A stretch of DNA of 64,000 nt from Galdieria partita (GCA_025991245.1 BQMJ01000046.1:62001-126000); one strand, 5' to 3'; counted from the first letter of the stretch, positions 45,509 through 59,214 are shown. Numbers and translations: made by a program. Notes: a model not told the origin generated them from the letters alone.

Positions 45509-46383
45509 TCACCAACCGTACTTGGCCCCTATTATACCCAAAACAATAATAAGAAACATATTATATCCATCGTTTCTAGAGTTGAGAACTTACAAGTTTC
45601 TGCCTTGGTTTGCCTTGATTGGCTTCTTTTCTCCTCAAGTTCAACCTGCTTAGCTGCTAAATCTGCTGCTACTGCATTCAACTGATGTCTTTCCTTTTGT
45701 ATCCTTGTAACCTTTCCTGCAACACGTGCCAATTTGCTAACTACTTCCGAGGTGCTGGCTGATTGTCGAGTCACAAAAGTTTCATCAGGTTTCGAAGTAT
45801 CCACCAAGTCCGAAAACTGAACATCCACAAACGATATATCGCTACCATATTTGTTTATATCCTGAAGAAACTCTTTTGAACCCTCCATAGTAGCTTCGGT
45901 CCAACCATAACTTGCGTCGACAGTTTGTTCGTTCGTCACTTTACTCCATTGTGTATCGTTACTATTGTTTCTTTTAACTTCTTCCGTACCCTGCCCTTGC
46001 TCCTGTGAACAAGTTACCACGTTCAAAGTGGCAAAGTCGTTCAAGTTTTGCTCCAACGGAACATTTTCCATTTGTGCGCGAGCCCAGTTGGTGCCTTTCT
46101 GTACTCTTATATCCTTGATAGGTGCTTGTCTCTTTGGTGCAGGAAGCATCTGCAGTAATTCCGTTCCACTTGTATCTTTCCGGGGTCGCTTGGATAGTGG
46201 TTCCTCAACTTGAGGTTTCTCTTGTTCTTCATTTTCTTCACTGGGTACTTTAAGAAACTTTCTCACGTCAATACTTACTTTACTTTTGGGTTGCTCGTTG
46301 TTGTTGGTAGCACCTGCTGTAACTTGAGTGCTGTCTTCTTCACTATCATCCAGGTCTCGATACACATTGGATAACAATTCCAT
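45509..46383 (-). CDS. PRCC-family nuclear/splicing-associated protein
   Basis: Two exons, complement(45509..45528, 45594..46383); 269 residues. The last exon is only 20 nt and supplies the family-typical ending: together they read RQTKAETWAKYGW, close to the RQTQAKYGF end of human PRCC. The preceding helix (ARVAGKVTRIQKERHQLNAVAADL) matches the conserved PRCC C-terminal segment, and WTEATMEGSKEF is also conserved-looking. The N terminus is acidic and disordered (LDDSEEDS) with a basic KRPRK. PRCC associates with the spliceosome and mitotic checkpoint factors in animals. Confidence 0.72.
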
Positions 46384-46473
46384 TTACCTCCAAAGCAACT
46401 TTAGTTGATGATGTTTTCAAAACAAACTTTTATCAACACAACAAAATAAGCAATCGTTATTTGGATAAGGTAG

Positions 46474-48516
<2,043 letters not shown>

Positions 48517-48581
48517 GTGCATGATGAGATCTTCTGTGCTTGTTGAATAAAACTGTTGTGTGAATTGGATCAAAGCAATCG

Positions 48582-48927
48582 ATGACCAAAGGTGAACGTG
48601 AAAAGTCTACAGCGGACTTGGAAAAAGTTACAGACCACGTCGAAGAAGTTGACTCAGAATCTCTAAGAAAGTCTGTTGGTGCAGTTTTGAACTTTGAACA
48701 CGCTCCCAAAAAGGTAAGAAACGACAACTTTAAGCCAGTTACTACCCATCACAAGGGAAAATAAGGAACTCAAGGGAACCACCACAGTCAAGGTTGCAGC
48801 TGATGATGTCAATTTCCTTATCCAAGAATTGCATCTGGAGAAAAAAGAAGCTGAAAATTTGTTGAAACAACACAACGGAGATTTGTTACAAGTCGTGAAG
48901 CAACTAATAAACCCAAGTAAAACCTGA
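48582..48927 (+). CDS. HYPK: HYPK-like NatA-associated protein
   Basis: Exons 48582..48713 and 48766..48927 (phase 0); 97 residues. The C-terminal half forms a UBA-like domain (DDVNFLIQELHLEKKEAENLLKQ, then GDLLQVVKQLIN) as in HYPK, which regulates the NatA N-terminal acetyltransferase. The N-terminal half is charged and helical, ending at the splice in FEHAPKK. Short length and order agree with the family. The ATG is 66 nt after the PGM stop on the same strand. Confidence 0.78.
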
Positions 48928-49008
48928 ATATGGTCGGAATTCGGCAGTTTTACAGTTACAGTAATTATAAGCTATCATGTGTTTCAAATTGCAGTTCTAA
49001 GTGTTCCT

Positions 49009-49778
49009 CTAAGACAAGTAAAACTCTGAGTCACGAGGACCACCACGAGGAGGAAAACTAGAAGGATCACTATGAACAGATACACCTAATATCTTCTCTA
49101 AAAGGGCATCTAAATCTTTGTGCATAGATCTTCCTACTGTCTGTGCCACATATACAAGAAGTGCCAAGCGCCAACTCGATGCTTTTGTAGTAATCAATCC
49201 CGTAGTTCGATCTTCTTGTTGTTCCAGTTTCTGAATCCATTTCTCAGTCAAAGCTTCCAAAGGGGTGTCAACGATATCCAAATGATAGGATTGATGCAGA
49301 TATCTACCAGTTGGAAACTTTACAAAGCGAGCCAGTATCAACGAATTACGTATATCCTCAAACTTTTCTTCATCAAGTTTCTAAAACACATAAGACTGTG
49401 GAAAGTTGACAACTGAAACCTTACCGTAAAGTCAGCAATGCTTTGCTTCTGTCCAGGAACAATTATCTGTGGCTTCTCTACACTTAGAGTTCCCCTTCGA
49501 ACAGAAGTTTCCTGTTTGTTTATTTCTGCAGGTGAAAGGAGAACATACGGAAGTTCTGTTGTCGCAGTGACCAAAAGTTGCTCCCTATAAATACACACAT
49601 AGAGTTATATTTTCAAAACCACAACTGAACCAAACCTTCGTCTTCTATGTACACTGGTATTGAACCAGGCCTCTGCAAACTCTTCAGCTATACCCATGCG
49701 CCACTTTGTGTTCACGTTGCTTCTTTTACAACGTCCAGACTGTATCGTGCTGCAAGGAAGGCAGTATACAAAGACCAT
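49009..49778 (-). CDS. Unassigned protein, possibly plastid
   Basis: Three exons, complement(49009..49380, 49425..49584, 49636..49778), in phase; 224 residues. Not recognised. Features: the N-terminal 27 residues (MVFVYCLPCST... basic, no acidic residues) could be an organelle-targeting peptide; WFNTSVHRRREQLLVTATTE; ELPYVLLSPAEIN; RRGTLSVEKPQIIVPGQ, a strand-rich block; and a helical C-terminal part with LALLVYVAQTVGRSMHKDLDALL. The three-exon frame is fully consistent. Divergent from the PRA1 gene by 95 bp. Confidence 0.68.
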
Positions 49779-49873
49779 CTTTACTAGGCTGTTCGTTACG
49801 AAAAGCAAACACAAGTATGGTTGGAAATCAAAACAGAGATGGAAAAGAATTGTGAAAAGGGCGCAAAACGAAA

Positions 49874-50482
49874 ATGGCGGAATCCAACGGCTTTCTTTCA
49901 GTCTTTCGCAACGCAACGAGACGAACCTTTTCTTCCCAGAATGAAACGACTGGTGTTTCTGAGAGTTCTTCACTTTCCTCTTTAGCTTGGGCAACTTCGA
50001 ATCTATTGCAGCCTGTCACTTTAACTATAAGAAGTCAGCTATGGCAAATCTGGTGTTCAGCTAAACCTTGGTCCGAGTTTGCCAATTCTAAAAAGCTGAA
50101 AGCACCAACGGATGCTGCGGACGTAAGAGATAGAGTGTTCTCTAATCTACGTTTCTATCTACCCAATTATGTTTTGTTATTTGTCGCGCTTAGTTCTTTG
50201 TCTATTCTACTGAGACCTTTCATCGTTATTGCTGTATTACTTATTGCTTTTCTGTATGCTTATTTATTTGTGCTCAATCCAACACCTCTCTCTTGGGGGC
50301 CTATCCACTTGAACTCCCAGTTAAAAATGGTTGTACTAACCGTTGTGGCCGTCTTCTTGATATGGATAACGGGAGCGGTATATGTAATTACCTCCTGGTT
50401 AGGGGTTGCATTTGTGATTGCAGTTGCCCATGCAGTTATGCATCTACCAGCAGATGAACCTGACTTTGAAACAACTGTTTGA
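49874..50482 (+). CDS. PRA1-family prenylated Rab acceptor
   Basis: Single exon, 202 residues. Two hairpin-like hydrophobic pairs (about residues 95-130 and 147-185) match the PRA1 fold: NLRFYLPNYVLLFVALSSLSILLRP and PTPLSWGPIHLNSQL precede and separate them. The N-terminal Ser-rich region contains a VRDRVFSNLRFY entry to the domain. Members sit in ER/Golgi/endosomal membranes and bind prenylated Rab GTPases. It matches well with the neighbouring trafficking genes only in theme, not in arrangement. Confidence 0.88.
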   Translation: MAESNGFLSVFRNATRRTFSSQNETTGVSESSSLSSLAWATSNLLQPVTLTIRSQLWQIWCSAKPWSEFANSKKLKAPTDAADVRDRVFSNLRFYLPNYVLLFVALSSLSILLRPFIVIAVLLIAFLYAYLFVLNPTPLSWGPIHLNSQLKMVVLTVVAVFLIWITGAVYVITSWLGVAFVIAVAHAVMHLPADEPDFETTV

Positions 50483-50624
50483 AACTCGCCTTGTCTAGAT
50501 AATACAACATATTTTTATTTCAACTGCCACCTATTTCAACCTTCCCACACGACAATTGAGCTTGCCTGGCGTGTATCTTTATATATACAAGCAAAAATAT
50601 TTCAACTGTCTTGAATACTTTCTT

Positions 50625-50906
50625 TCAATTCAGAATGGAAAGATACTCCGCATTCCACTCCAACAAAGGCGAATCTTCAGGTATAGTTGTCAGCTTACGG
50701 CGTCTCATATAGTCATTTGTGTTCCAACTTGTCTTCAGGAGGTCTAAGCAACGTGGTTGCATCAGATTCTCTTTCACAGACATGACAGAAATCATTGCTT
50801 CCATTGCTGCCCTACCCCCTGCATTAACAGCACTGGGTCTTTCAAAAATAAGATGCAGCTGTGGCGGAGGTGTAGGTACTCTGGAACTTTCCAGTTGCGA
50901 CGCCAT
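50625..50906 (-). CDS. Small hypothetical protein (93 aa)
   Basis: ATG-started frame, 93 residues. No family recognised. The middle contains a helix GGRAAMEAMISVMSVKENL and a basic DYMRRRKL. Other frames over the same DNA are also partly open, which weakens the case. Possibly a terminal part of a longer spliced gene or a small real protein. Confidence 0.35.
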   Translation of the reverse strand: MASQLESSRVPTPPPQLHLIFERPSAVNAGGRAAMEAMISVMSVKENLMQPRCLDLLKTSWNTNDYMRRRKLTTIPEDSPLLEWNAEYLSILN

Positions 50907-51676
50907 TTCTTCTTATCACCCAATCCAATCATACAACAACAATGTAGACCGATACCCTTTGCTTTAGATTCCAACAAATTCTGTCCACCACAGAAATGGG
51001 ATAAGCGTCGAGTGGTTCTCAAGTTATTTAGGGTTGCCTTGGCTTCAAGTCTTTGGTTCACAAAGTATTAAGGCTCTTGGCAATGGCACTCATTTCAGTT
51101 CTATGCTTTTATTTTTCAGTGCTTTTGAGAGTACGCCCAAAACACTCTTATTGCTGAATCCACACAATTTTTTTCTTCATTTCACTTGTTTGTTGCAAAA
51201 TACCGAAAATAGAACAATCCTATAAAGGCTTGTAACGCTATTGAGCCAAACCTACTTCCACACACACACAATTGATTCCGTTATTCGGTTCGTTTCCAAA
51301 TATTGGTGGTACTAGTAGCCAGAGTTGTTACAAGGAGCCACTAGGTAAAGTCCAAAATGATAAAAGTATCTATGTAATGAAAGAATGGCAAGGGTTGTCT
51401 AATTCTCTAGATACCTGATTCTTGTTCGTGGATAGCGAGAAATGATTCCACGGGTCAACCAGGAAAGATAAGCTGGAGAAAACTAGTCAATGTCACAATA
51501 TTCCAAAGTCGATTGACTTCCATCGTGATGGACGAGTCTCTTTCACCATGTTGAGTGTGTCTCCTTTTTTTCAAGACTCCCGATTGGCGGGTTTCCCCAT
51601 TCATCTTCCCAACAAGAATGTCTGATTTGACCGTTTTTTTATGTGGCCATGCAACCTGAAAGCGGCAACCTGATGA
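50907..51676. other. Intergenic stretch, no supported gene
   Basis: About 770 bp between the small minus-strand frame and the Mps1 gene. Two overlapping open frames (50719-51071 plus, 50792-51061 minus) show no family features. No repeat or structured RNA was recognised. It presumably holds the Mps1 promoter. Confidence 0.5.
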
Positions 51677-54278
51677 ATGTTGACTGACTCGAGGAATATG
51701 GATGCGGAAAAGGAGAATCAGCCACCAGAAGGGTATCCCAAGGTAGAAAGTTTACAGCAACTCAAGGAAAAAGTTCAACGCTTGCGACAATTGTCAGCTG
51801 CTAGCAATAGTAACGGTCACACTCACCACGAATCTTTCACCACAACGCCTCTCACTCGACTAGAAAATAGTTGGAAGACAGATAGCAATCCAGAGAATCA
51901 CATTCCATCACCTAAAACCATAAAAGAAGCGAAAGATGAAGGACTTGCTCCTCCTCCTCCCTCTCATTCCAACTATCATTCTGCTGATGCTTTGCGTCGA
52001 GTGTCTTGGGGTTTGAACAACGAAACGGCTAGTATCAAAGTAACTGAAAACAATGATACGCCATATAGCAAAACAGGTAACAGCCTAACGAAAAGGACGG
52101 AGCAAAACGTTCAAGCAAGAAATAAGCTAGTGCAACTGGTACGCAACAATCCCTGTGATCCAGAGAATTGGCTACGACTTTTAAAGCACGTTCAGAATGA
52201 ACACAAATTAGATCCTCGTCAAGTATCTATAACGATGCTTTTGCAATTGTATGAAAAAGCAGTTCGGACTATACCTATCAAAGGAAATAGGAAGAATGAT
52301 GCCTATATAGAGATATGGATAGATTATGCTTGGCTCCAAGACAACGAATCTGAACATGACGCTCGAGGAACTTTTAAGTATATGCGAGCTGAACATATTG
52401 GAGAAGGCTCACCGATGTATCTTCGTGCTTGGGCGGAGTTTGAAGCTTCACATGGCAACCTTGAAAAGTCTAAAAAACTATTAGAAGAAATAAGAGCCAG
52501 TTTTGGAAGTGAGTCGAAACTACAGGATTTCCATATTGAAGCAAGGACGACGGAAGATACCCTAGTCATAGAATCGGCATCTTCAAGAGACGCTGCAGAA
52601 GGTGAACAACAGGATGACAAGCTGCGTCAAAGACGCGGTCACGAATCAACTCTCAACCTGAGTCCTTTAAAGTTATCAACAAACAAGAAAAAGGTAGCGT
52701 GTTGGAAAACTCCACTTTTGTTGAACAGTGGAAGTGCAAGAAGAGTTAGTCAAGCATTGCTTGATGAAAGCAACTGCACGGATTCGGATGAGCAGCAAGC
52801 AAGTAAGCACTATTGTACAGAATTGCAAAATAGCTTCAAGTCTAGTCAACATACGGAGACCAGAGGTAGATTGGGAGAGATAAGTCACTGTACGACATCT
52901 TCCTTACAGGATACAGAAAAGTCATCAACATTATCCAAGCAGCAAGATGAACAAGAGCGACGTGATCAACAGCAAGCACCAATAAGCATTGCAGAACAAG
53001 GTCAAACCCAAGATAGAATCATTTCAAAGGACAAGGTAGAGTCACCTGAGGTACTCCGTTCAGTCCCTGCAGAGAAACAGAATGTGGAATCTCTAGAGAT
53101 AAGTCCTCTTGGTGTGAAAGATTCGAACAAGATTTCTTCCAAGACTCGTTTTGAAAATGCTAATCGAAGGCAATCTGCAGAAAATGAAATTCCTTTTGAT
53201 TCCTCTCCTGTACAAAGCCAAGGGTCTATTGTGCCGAAGAAATCAAAGGACCATCTTACAGGGCGACCTATCAAGTCGAATCAACCCAACTTGGAAAAGG
53301 TTGAGACTGTTCAAAGGCCCGTGGAAGATTCTCCCAGAAGAGATTCTGTATTTTCTATTCTATCAGACAGTCGCAAAGTTATTTTAGTGAATAAGATTCC
53401 TTATATTCCACTTCAAATAGTGGGTAGAGGTGGTAGTTCGAAAGTTTTTAAAGTCATGAACAGTAACGGACAAATATTTGCCCTGAAGCGAGTACGTGTG
53501 TCACAAGCTGACGAACAAGGAAAGTCTATATTTATCAATTATCAAAATGAGATATCGCTACTTGAGCGGTTAAAAGGCAAACCGTGTATTATTCAGTTGA
53601 TAGACTCGGAAGTGAATGAGAAGAACTTGACGGTGCAGTTTATTTTAGAATACGGAGATATCGATTTGTCTAGGTTGCTTACTCGTTATGCTGAACGTCA
53701 AAAGTCGGTTGATTTGAATTTCGTCCGATTATATTGGCAACAAATGCTAGAAGCTGTTCAAACTATTCACGAAGAGAAAATTATTCATAGTGATTTGAAA
53801 CCTGCCAATTTTTTGTTTGTGGAAGGAACCCTCAAGTTGATTGATTTTGGGATAGCCAAGGCTAGTCAAAGTGAAACCACCAAAGTTTTTCATGATAGTC
53901 CTATGGGGACACTTAATTTCATGAGTCCAGAGGCATTTTCAGACAACTGCCGTTTAGGACGAGCGAGTGATGTTTGGTCTTTAGGATGTATTCTCTATCA
54001 GATGGTAAGTATTTGATTATTATCAAAAACAATTTTGTAATTCTTTATAGGTTTATGGGAAAACTCCTTATGCTCATTTGAATCCCATCATGAAGATGAA
54101 AACCATTCCGGATAGGAGATATCCTGTTGAGTTCCCGAACAAGGAAAGGCTGAATCCTCAACTTTTGGACGTCTTAACAAGTTGTCTACAAAAAGACGCA
54201 AACAAGAGAGCTTCCATACCAGAGCTTTTGAATCATACTTTTCTTCATCCTGATAGATTATATAGCAAAGAGTCTTAA
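51677..54278 (+). CDS. MPS1: Spindle-checkpoint dual-specificity kinase Mps1/TTK
   Basis: Exons 51677..54004 and 54051..54278 (phase 0); 851 residues. An N-terminal TPR-like region (about residues 135-275; NPCDPENWLRLLKHV, then AWLQDNESEHDARGTFKYM) targets kinetochores in homologues. A long Ser/Gln-rich, probably phosphorylated linker follows. The kinase domain (~575-845) starts PLQIVGRGGSSKVFKV, with the Ala-Leu-Lys anchor ALKRVRV, catalytic HSDLKPANF, DFGIAK, and GTLNFMSPEAF, which is typical Mps1. The intron lies inside the C lobe. A second Met at residue 8 is an alternative start. The stop overlaps the convergent TXNDC11-like stop. Confidence 0.92.
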
Positions 54279-56091
54279 AATAATGACATTGTCATATTGA
54301 GACAGCGTGTTTGAAGATAGTCTGTGATTGCTTCTACTGTATGAGGACCTTCATAGATGAATGGTTTCTTAAAGTATTTGGAAGGAAATATCAAAACGGT
54401 TGGGAAGCCATCAATCCAACTGTCCCATTGTCGAGGTATACTGTATTGTTGACAGTTGTATTGATATATCCGGAGTAAGTTCTGGTCTACATGATTTGCA
54501 ATATATGAATAAGCAGGCAAAGCTTGTTGACAAAAGATGCACCAAGGAACGTAGAAAATGACAATATGGACAGTTTGGGTATTTGCTTTCCATAGTTGTT
54601 CTAAATGAGCTGGTCCTTGTAAAGTATATAGAAAAGAGTCGGTCGATATTTGTTGTGGCATCATGATTGTTTTTCTCTCTTGTCCATATTCAGGGCTTTT
54701 CCATTTATCTATACTGGAGAATAACTTTTTGGGTACTTTGTAAGTTGATAAAGCTTGCTGAGTGGTATCACCAGCCATTTTGTTCATATTCTGCCATTCT
54801 GAATAAATAGAATGGAAAAGGGATATATCGTCCAATAGATAAAGTGGCAATCTCATCCAAGCTTCCTTTTGACGGTCGATGATGACCACTTGTGCTTGTC
54901 TTGAATTCATATGGGACTGACTGTCGCTGGCTTCTTCAGGAATGAAAACACCTAAACCTTTCAAAAATGGTTCAAAAGAAGAATAAGACATGGAATAATA
55001 ATGACAAGAACGACCCGTGGAATGCAATGACATATTTTGACACTGGTTCACGGAAAATTCCCATAACAAATATTCATAGTCAAGTGCTTGAGGATCACAA
55101 CGATTAGGAATCACCACCAAGTGAAACCATTCTTCCCTGGATGCATTGTTATAAGTTTCAGGGGTAATGGGAGCAAAATGAGAATAAGGAGAACCTATCC
55201 AAAGCCTAGCAAACAATCCATCTGATTCAACAACGAGAAAACAACAAGCAGCAGCCACTAACCAACGCAAGAATTTTGGATGAAAATTCAAAGTAACGCC
55301 ATCCACAGCATCCTTTAGGAGAAATGAGCGCCAACTCTTCGATCCATCTTCAAAATGAGAATCCGAAAATATCATCGATTGCATACGATTGTCCACATGG
55401 GTTACGGAAAAGATGAAAAAGTCCATGTAGAAAAACTTCCTAGCAAGTTCTTTGAATAACTTTGTGTAATCCTCTATTCGCGAATCATATTGACTGGGAA
55501 CCATGATGGCCACTTGTTGATAAGGAAAACGAGAAGAGCGATTCCTTAACAAAGAAATGGCTTGATGCGAATTGTTGGCTGATTTCAACTCAACGGCACA
55601 CCCTGGAAAGGCTTTGACCAACTTGGAAAACACCAAAAACGACAGATTTTCCAAGGAATAAGCTGCCTGATATTTTTGACAAACCCGGGATTCTATCTTT
55701 CCTCTTTATCCGATTCCAAACATATATAAGTATTGTCAATAGTTTCGGCACAGAAGAGAAAGCAAAGTCTTACAAGCAGAAAAAAATGGTGGGAAAAAAA
55801 GGTATTTCTATCGGCAACTTGTCCAAGTTATTGTCTGCATGGAATATATGAAACTGTATGATATCTTCTTGCCAACCTCTTTCTTGACAATGCTGAGATA
55901 AGTCTCCTATAGTCTTTTCAAATAACTCATTCGCCATACAAAACTCCAAGACTTATTCTTACTTGCAACAATTGATAACAATCTGCACTCCAAGAGACGA
56001 CAAAAGCAGTTAAAATAAATATGGCAGTACTATTTGTAAATAAAGCCGAATCTGCCGAGTTGTCATGGTGAAATACTAACGAGTCTTCCAT
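54275..56091 (-). CDS. Thioredoxin-domain ER protein, TXNDC11-like
   Basis: Three exons, complement(54275..55703, 55774..55925, 55963..56091); 569 residues. The first two small exons give a degenerate thioredoxin fold: AFVVSWSADCYQLL, with a lone Cys in place of CxxC, and IPFFPTIFF, a cis-proline segment. The middle (~residues 100-430) is unassigned. The C-terminal thioredoxin domain has an active CIFC motif in YVPWCIFCQQALP and GFPTVLIFP. This degenerate-plus-active order is like TXNDC11, an ER partner of oxidative folding and ERAD enzymes. The ATG at 56091 is the first in frame; no signal peptide is obvious, so the 5' end may be incomplete. Confidence 0.7.
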
Positions 56092-56264
56092 CTCTCGTGC
56101 TTTCGACGCCCAACGCAAATTCTCAATGGAAAACAACTTTCCAATGATGAAGACAACACGTTTAGAATAGAATAATAATAGAAACTATCATTTTAGTATT
56201 TCAAGCTTTTACAAAAATGATTGTCCACGAAATTTCCAATTTCAAATACATATTGCATATCTTT

Positions 56265-57183
56265 CTACTTGTGTGAGTCAACAAGTTCTTCGATACTTAT
56301 GAACAAACGACTGGAACAACCAGTTTTGTCCAAACTATATAGATCACTTTCAGACAAACTGGAAGATGAACAAGTAGCTAAAACGGCGGTATCTTCAATA
56401 ACTACAACGCGGTATTCATCTTCATTCTCAGCTTTAGATGCCTTTCCCTGTTCGTGTTTAACCTCATCATATTGTGTTGAAGACTCTTTGTATTGCTTAT
56501 TTTCTATAATAACATTTCCAGTTGACTGAATAGGATCATCTATGAGAGGACTATCATTTACGGAAGAACTTGCATTGAGTAAAGTGGTCTTTGACTCCTC
56601 CTCATCACAATCATAGTTGTCTTCCTGAGCTTCCGTTTTGAGAGAAACGCATCGTGGAGATATATGAGAACAATGAGACTGAATACTACTCCAATCCTGA
56701 AAGTTGAAACTATTCAAAGTCATCGAACGTTCCTTCTTTTTCCTTTTCCTGGATACGTCATTCGTTCGCTTTCTCGAACCAAGTGTCTCTTTCATCAAGT
56801 CTAATGTATCCCTTTCATTAGCATTATAGGATAGTTCACGTCCACCTTCCAAGGGTAGGGATTCCAACTTTTGCTAAATAGATATCACAACTTGGTACGC
56901 CATAACAAAGAGCAAGTACCTTGCTAGATAGTAACTTTAATAAAAAAGCAAAGCGATCATAGTTTTTTATACAATGCTCCATCAAATGGGGTGTGATAAC
57001 TGTACTTGAATGTTCCTGCGCTGTTTGGCAACAACTCGTCAAGAAATCTTGCAACATCATCTGCAGTGCCTTGCTAACTAAAACAGGTGTTGGAACTGCA
57101 ATCTTTCCAACTTGCTCGTTAATACGCATAATACGCTTTATTCTTGCAGCAGGAAAAACAATACTTTTACTTTTTCCTCTCAT
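56265..57183 (-). CDS. DRAP1: NC2alpha/DRAP1 histone-fold transcription repressor
   Basis: Two exons, complement(56265..56873, 56920..57183), phase 0; 290 residues. The histone fold starts right after the ATG: FPAARIKRIMRINEQVGKIA, then PVLVSKALQMMLQDFL and TPHLMEHCIKNYDRF, the DRAP1/NC2alpha pattern. With NC2beta it should bind TBP-DNA and block preinitiation-complex assembly. A basic KRK cluster near residue 125 may be a nuclear signal. The long acidic Ser-rich tail (residues ~130-290) is species-specific. The frame extends upstream to a TTG, but the ATG chosen gives the family's usual short N terminus. Confidence 0.88.
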
Positions 57184-57322
57184 ATTATGCTTTCTACAAG
57201 TGCTGCAAGAGCTTGTGTTTTGGGTATGGCGGGCTGTACGTGATGAAATCGCAAAAGAACTTTTGCATTTTCCCAAAGAATTTCTTAAGTAGTTTAGGGG
57301 TTTGATTGCTTTTATTCATTCC

Positions 57323-58516
57323 ATGTTGTCAAAGGACTCTCCACTCTCTATTCTTTCCAAAGGTTTTCAAGTGCTTTGCTTTCTGACTTTAGTGTTGACT
57401 TTCTGTTTCTTGCCAACCCAATTTTGCAGCCGTTTCATCAACGACCCTTCACTATTTGGTTTATTCTTGACAGGTTCCAAGGAATGGAAAACTTCATGGT
57501 CGTTTATATTTTCATATTTCTTCAAAATGCAAAAACAAGATCCCTTTCACACAGGTATAATAGAATATACTAGAAGAGTGTTGGGAAATCGTCAGGAGTT
57601 TCGTAACGTGTTTTGGAGTGTATCTTTATGCATTCCTTTTTTCTTGTCAGAACTTCCTTGTCTGTTTCAGTCCCCTTGGGGTGTATTCCAAATAATAGTA
57701 TCGACGACTTTGCATATTCTGTATCTTTTTATTCCATCCATGATTCAGGCGATTCTTGTATGTGGTAACATAGGTGATCCAGTGAAAAGAATTGTAGACG
57801 AAAAGAAGCCCGGTTTCCTTTTATGCAGTTTTGCTTCATTTCTTTCTTGGCCTGGAGCAGATTGGATACCTGTATTGTTACTTTATCTTCCAGTGGAACT
57901 CAAACTTTTACCTAAATTTCACAAACCCTTGAAACTTCCTTGGACTATGCTTATGGGTAGTACGTGTCTTGTTCTTATCTTTGATATGCTGCCGACTCTC
58001 TCTTTTGGGGAGGTCTACAGACGAGCTCCGTATTCTTGGCATCTTACTCCACTCGATTGGCAGTGGTCTATTGCTGGTTTCATTTTTATAGCTGTATTTT
58101 GTAATATAGTTGGATGGGAATTAGGTTTTGTGGAATGGAATCCTCCAAACCACAGAAAGTTTTCATTGGTTCAACTCTTTCGTTGGTGTTTACTCGCACT
58201 GACGATATTTCTTGGTGCCCTGCCTGAGGAGATTTTCTTTCGTGGAATCATTTTGCAAAAGCTATCAAGATACTTTAGAAAAGACTTTTGGTCTCTGTTG
58301 GTTTCTTCGCTGATATTTGGAATAGTTCACTTGAAGAATCCTTTGGATCACTTCCCACTACCTAATTGGCGCTTTGCTTTGATGGCCACTGTTGCAGGTT
58401 TTTCCTATGGTTGGGTATATCAACAGACTCATTCCGTTGTAGCAAGTGCTTTGACGCATGGCTTGACAAACTTGATATGGAGAACTTTTTTATGGAAGAA
58501 GAGTATCCATTCATAG
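57323..58516 (+). CDS. CPBP-family intramembrane (CAAX-type) protease
   Basis: Single exon, 397 residues, with about eight hydrophobic helices. The CPBP/ABI glutamate motif EEIFFRG is near residue 310, the first histidine motif FGIVHLKN follows, and a final SALTHGLTNLIW supplies the second His. These are the metal-independent, membrane-embedded catalytic signatures. The domain looks like the bacterial/plastid CPBP type rather than eukaryotic RCE1, so a plastid or transfer origin is plausible. Substrates are unknown. It is the first of four closely packed + genes; the next start is 72 nt downstream. Confidence 0.87.
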   Translation: MLSKDSPLSILSKGFQVLCFLTLVLTFCFLPTQFCSRFINDPSLFGLFLTGSKEWKTSWSFIFSYFFKMQKQDPFHTGIIEYTRRVLGNRQEFRNVFWSVSLCIPFFLSELPCLFQSPWGVFQIIVSTTLHILYLFIPSMIQAILVCGNIGDPVKRIVDEKKPGFLLCSFASFLSWPGADWIPVLLLYLPVELKLLPKFHKPLKLPWTMLMGSTCLVLIFDMLPTLSFGEVYRRAPYSWHLTPLDWQWSIAGFIFIAVFCNIVGWELGFVEWNPPNHRKFSLVQLFRWCLLALTIFLGALPEEIFFRGIILQKLSRYFRKDFWSLLVSSLIFGIVHLKNPLDHFPLPNWRFALMATVAGFSYGWVYQQTHSVVASALTHGLTNLIWRTFLWKKSIHS

Positions 58517-58588
58517 GATGGACAACCGCGGGGCATTTCCATTGATTCGTTGTTGGGCGACGACGTATTGAAAAGGGAGGCGAGAGCC

Positions 58589-59194
58589 ATGTTAGAAGCA
58601 CCTATTATAGTCGACGCCAAAGGTCACTTGTTAGGACGCCTAGCTTCCATAGTTGCAAAAGAAATTTTAAGTGGTCAACAAATTGTCGTTGTTCGTTGTG
58701 AGGAACTTAACATTTCTGGAGATCACCACCGACACAAGCTCAAGTTTAAGACCTATTTGAGAAAGAGAATGAACACGAATCCTTCTCGTGGTCCTTATCA
58801 CCATCGTTCACCTTCTCAAATATTCTTCAAGGCAGTGAGAGGAATGGTTCCTAGAAGAACCTCACGGGGCAGTGCAGCTTTGAATCGATTAAAGGTATTT
58901 GAAGGTGTACCTCCACCCTATGATAAAATGAAGAGAATGGTAGTTCCTCAAGCTTTAAGAGTAGTCCGATTACGTCCAGATAGAAACTACACTCATGTGG
59001 GCACTCTTGCTTCACAAGTTGGTTGGAAGTATGCTCCTGTCATCAAACGCTTGGAAGAAAAGAGAAAACAAAGAGGCAAACTGTTTTATTTGAAGAAGAA
59101 AGAAGCAAAAAAGATACGAAAGGAAGCAGAAAGAGGCACCGATCTATCCGAGTGGAGTTCTCTATTGGAGCCCATTTCTGTGCATTCATCATAA
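58589..59194 (+). CDS. RPL13A: 60S ribosomal protein uL13 (L13a/L16)
   Basis: Single exon, 201 residues, the usual length. Matches throughout: [20 protein letters not shown] at the N terminus, [44 protein letters not shown] and the basic C-terminal helix [13 protein letters not shown] ribosomal protein without introns is striking next to spliced neighbours. Its leader (58517-58588) contains an 18-codon upstream ORF (58518-58571). Only 20 nt separate its stop from the next gene's ATG. Confidence 0.95.
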   Translation: MLEAPIIVDAKGHLLGRLASIVAKEILSGQQIVVVRCEELNISGDHHRHKLKFKTYLRKRMNTNPSRGPYHHRSPSQIFFKAVRGMVPRRTSRGSAALNRLKVFEGVPPPYDKMKRMVVPQALRVVRLRPDRNYTHVGTLASQVGWKYAPVIKRLEEKRKQRGKLFYLKKKEAKKIRKEAERGTDLSEWSSLLEPISVHSS

Positions 59195-59214
59195 ATAAAC
59201 AATCGTCTTTTCTT

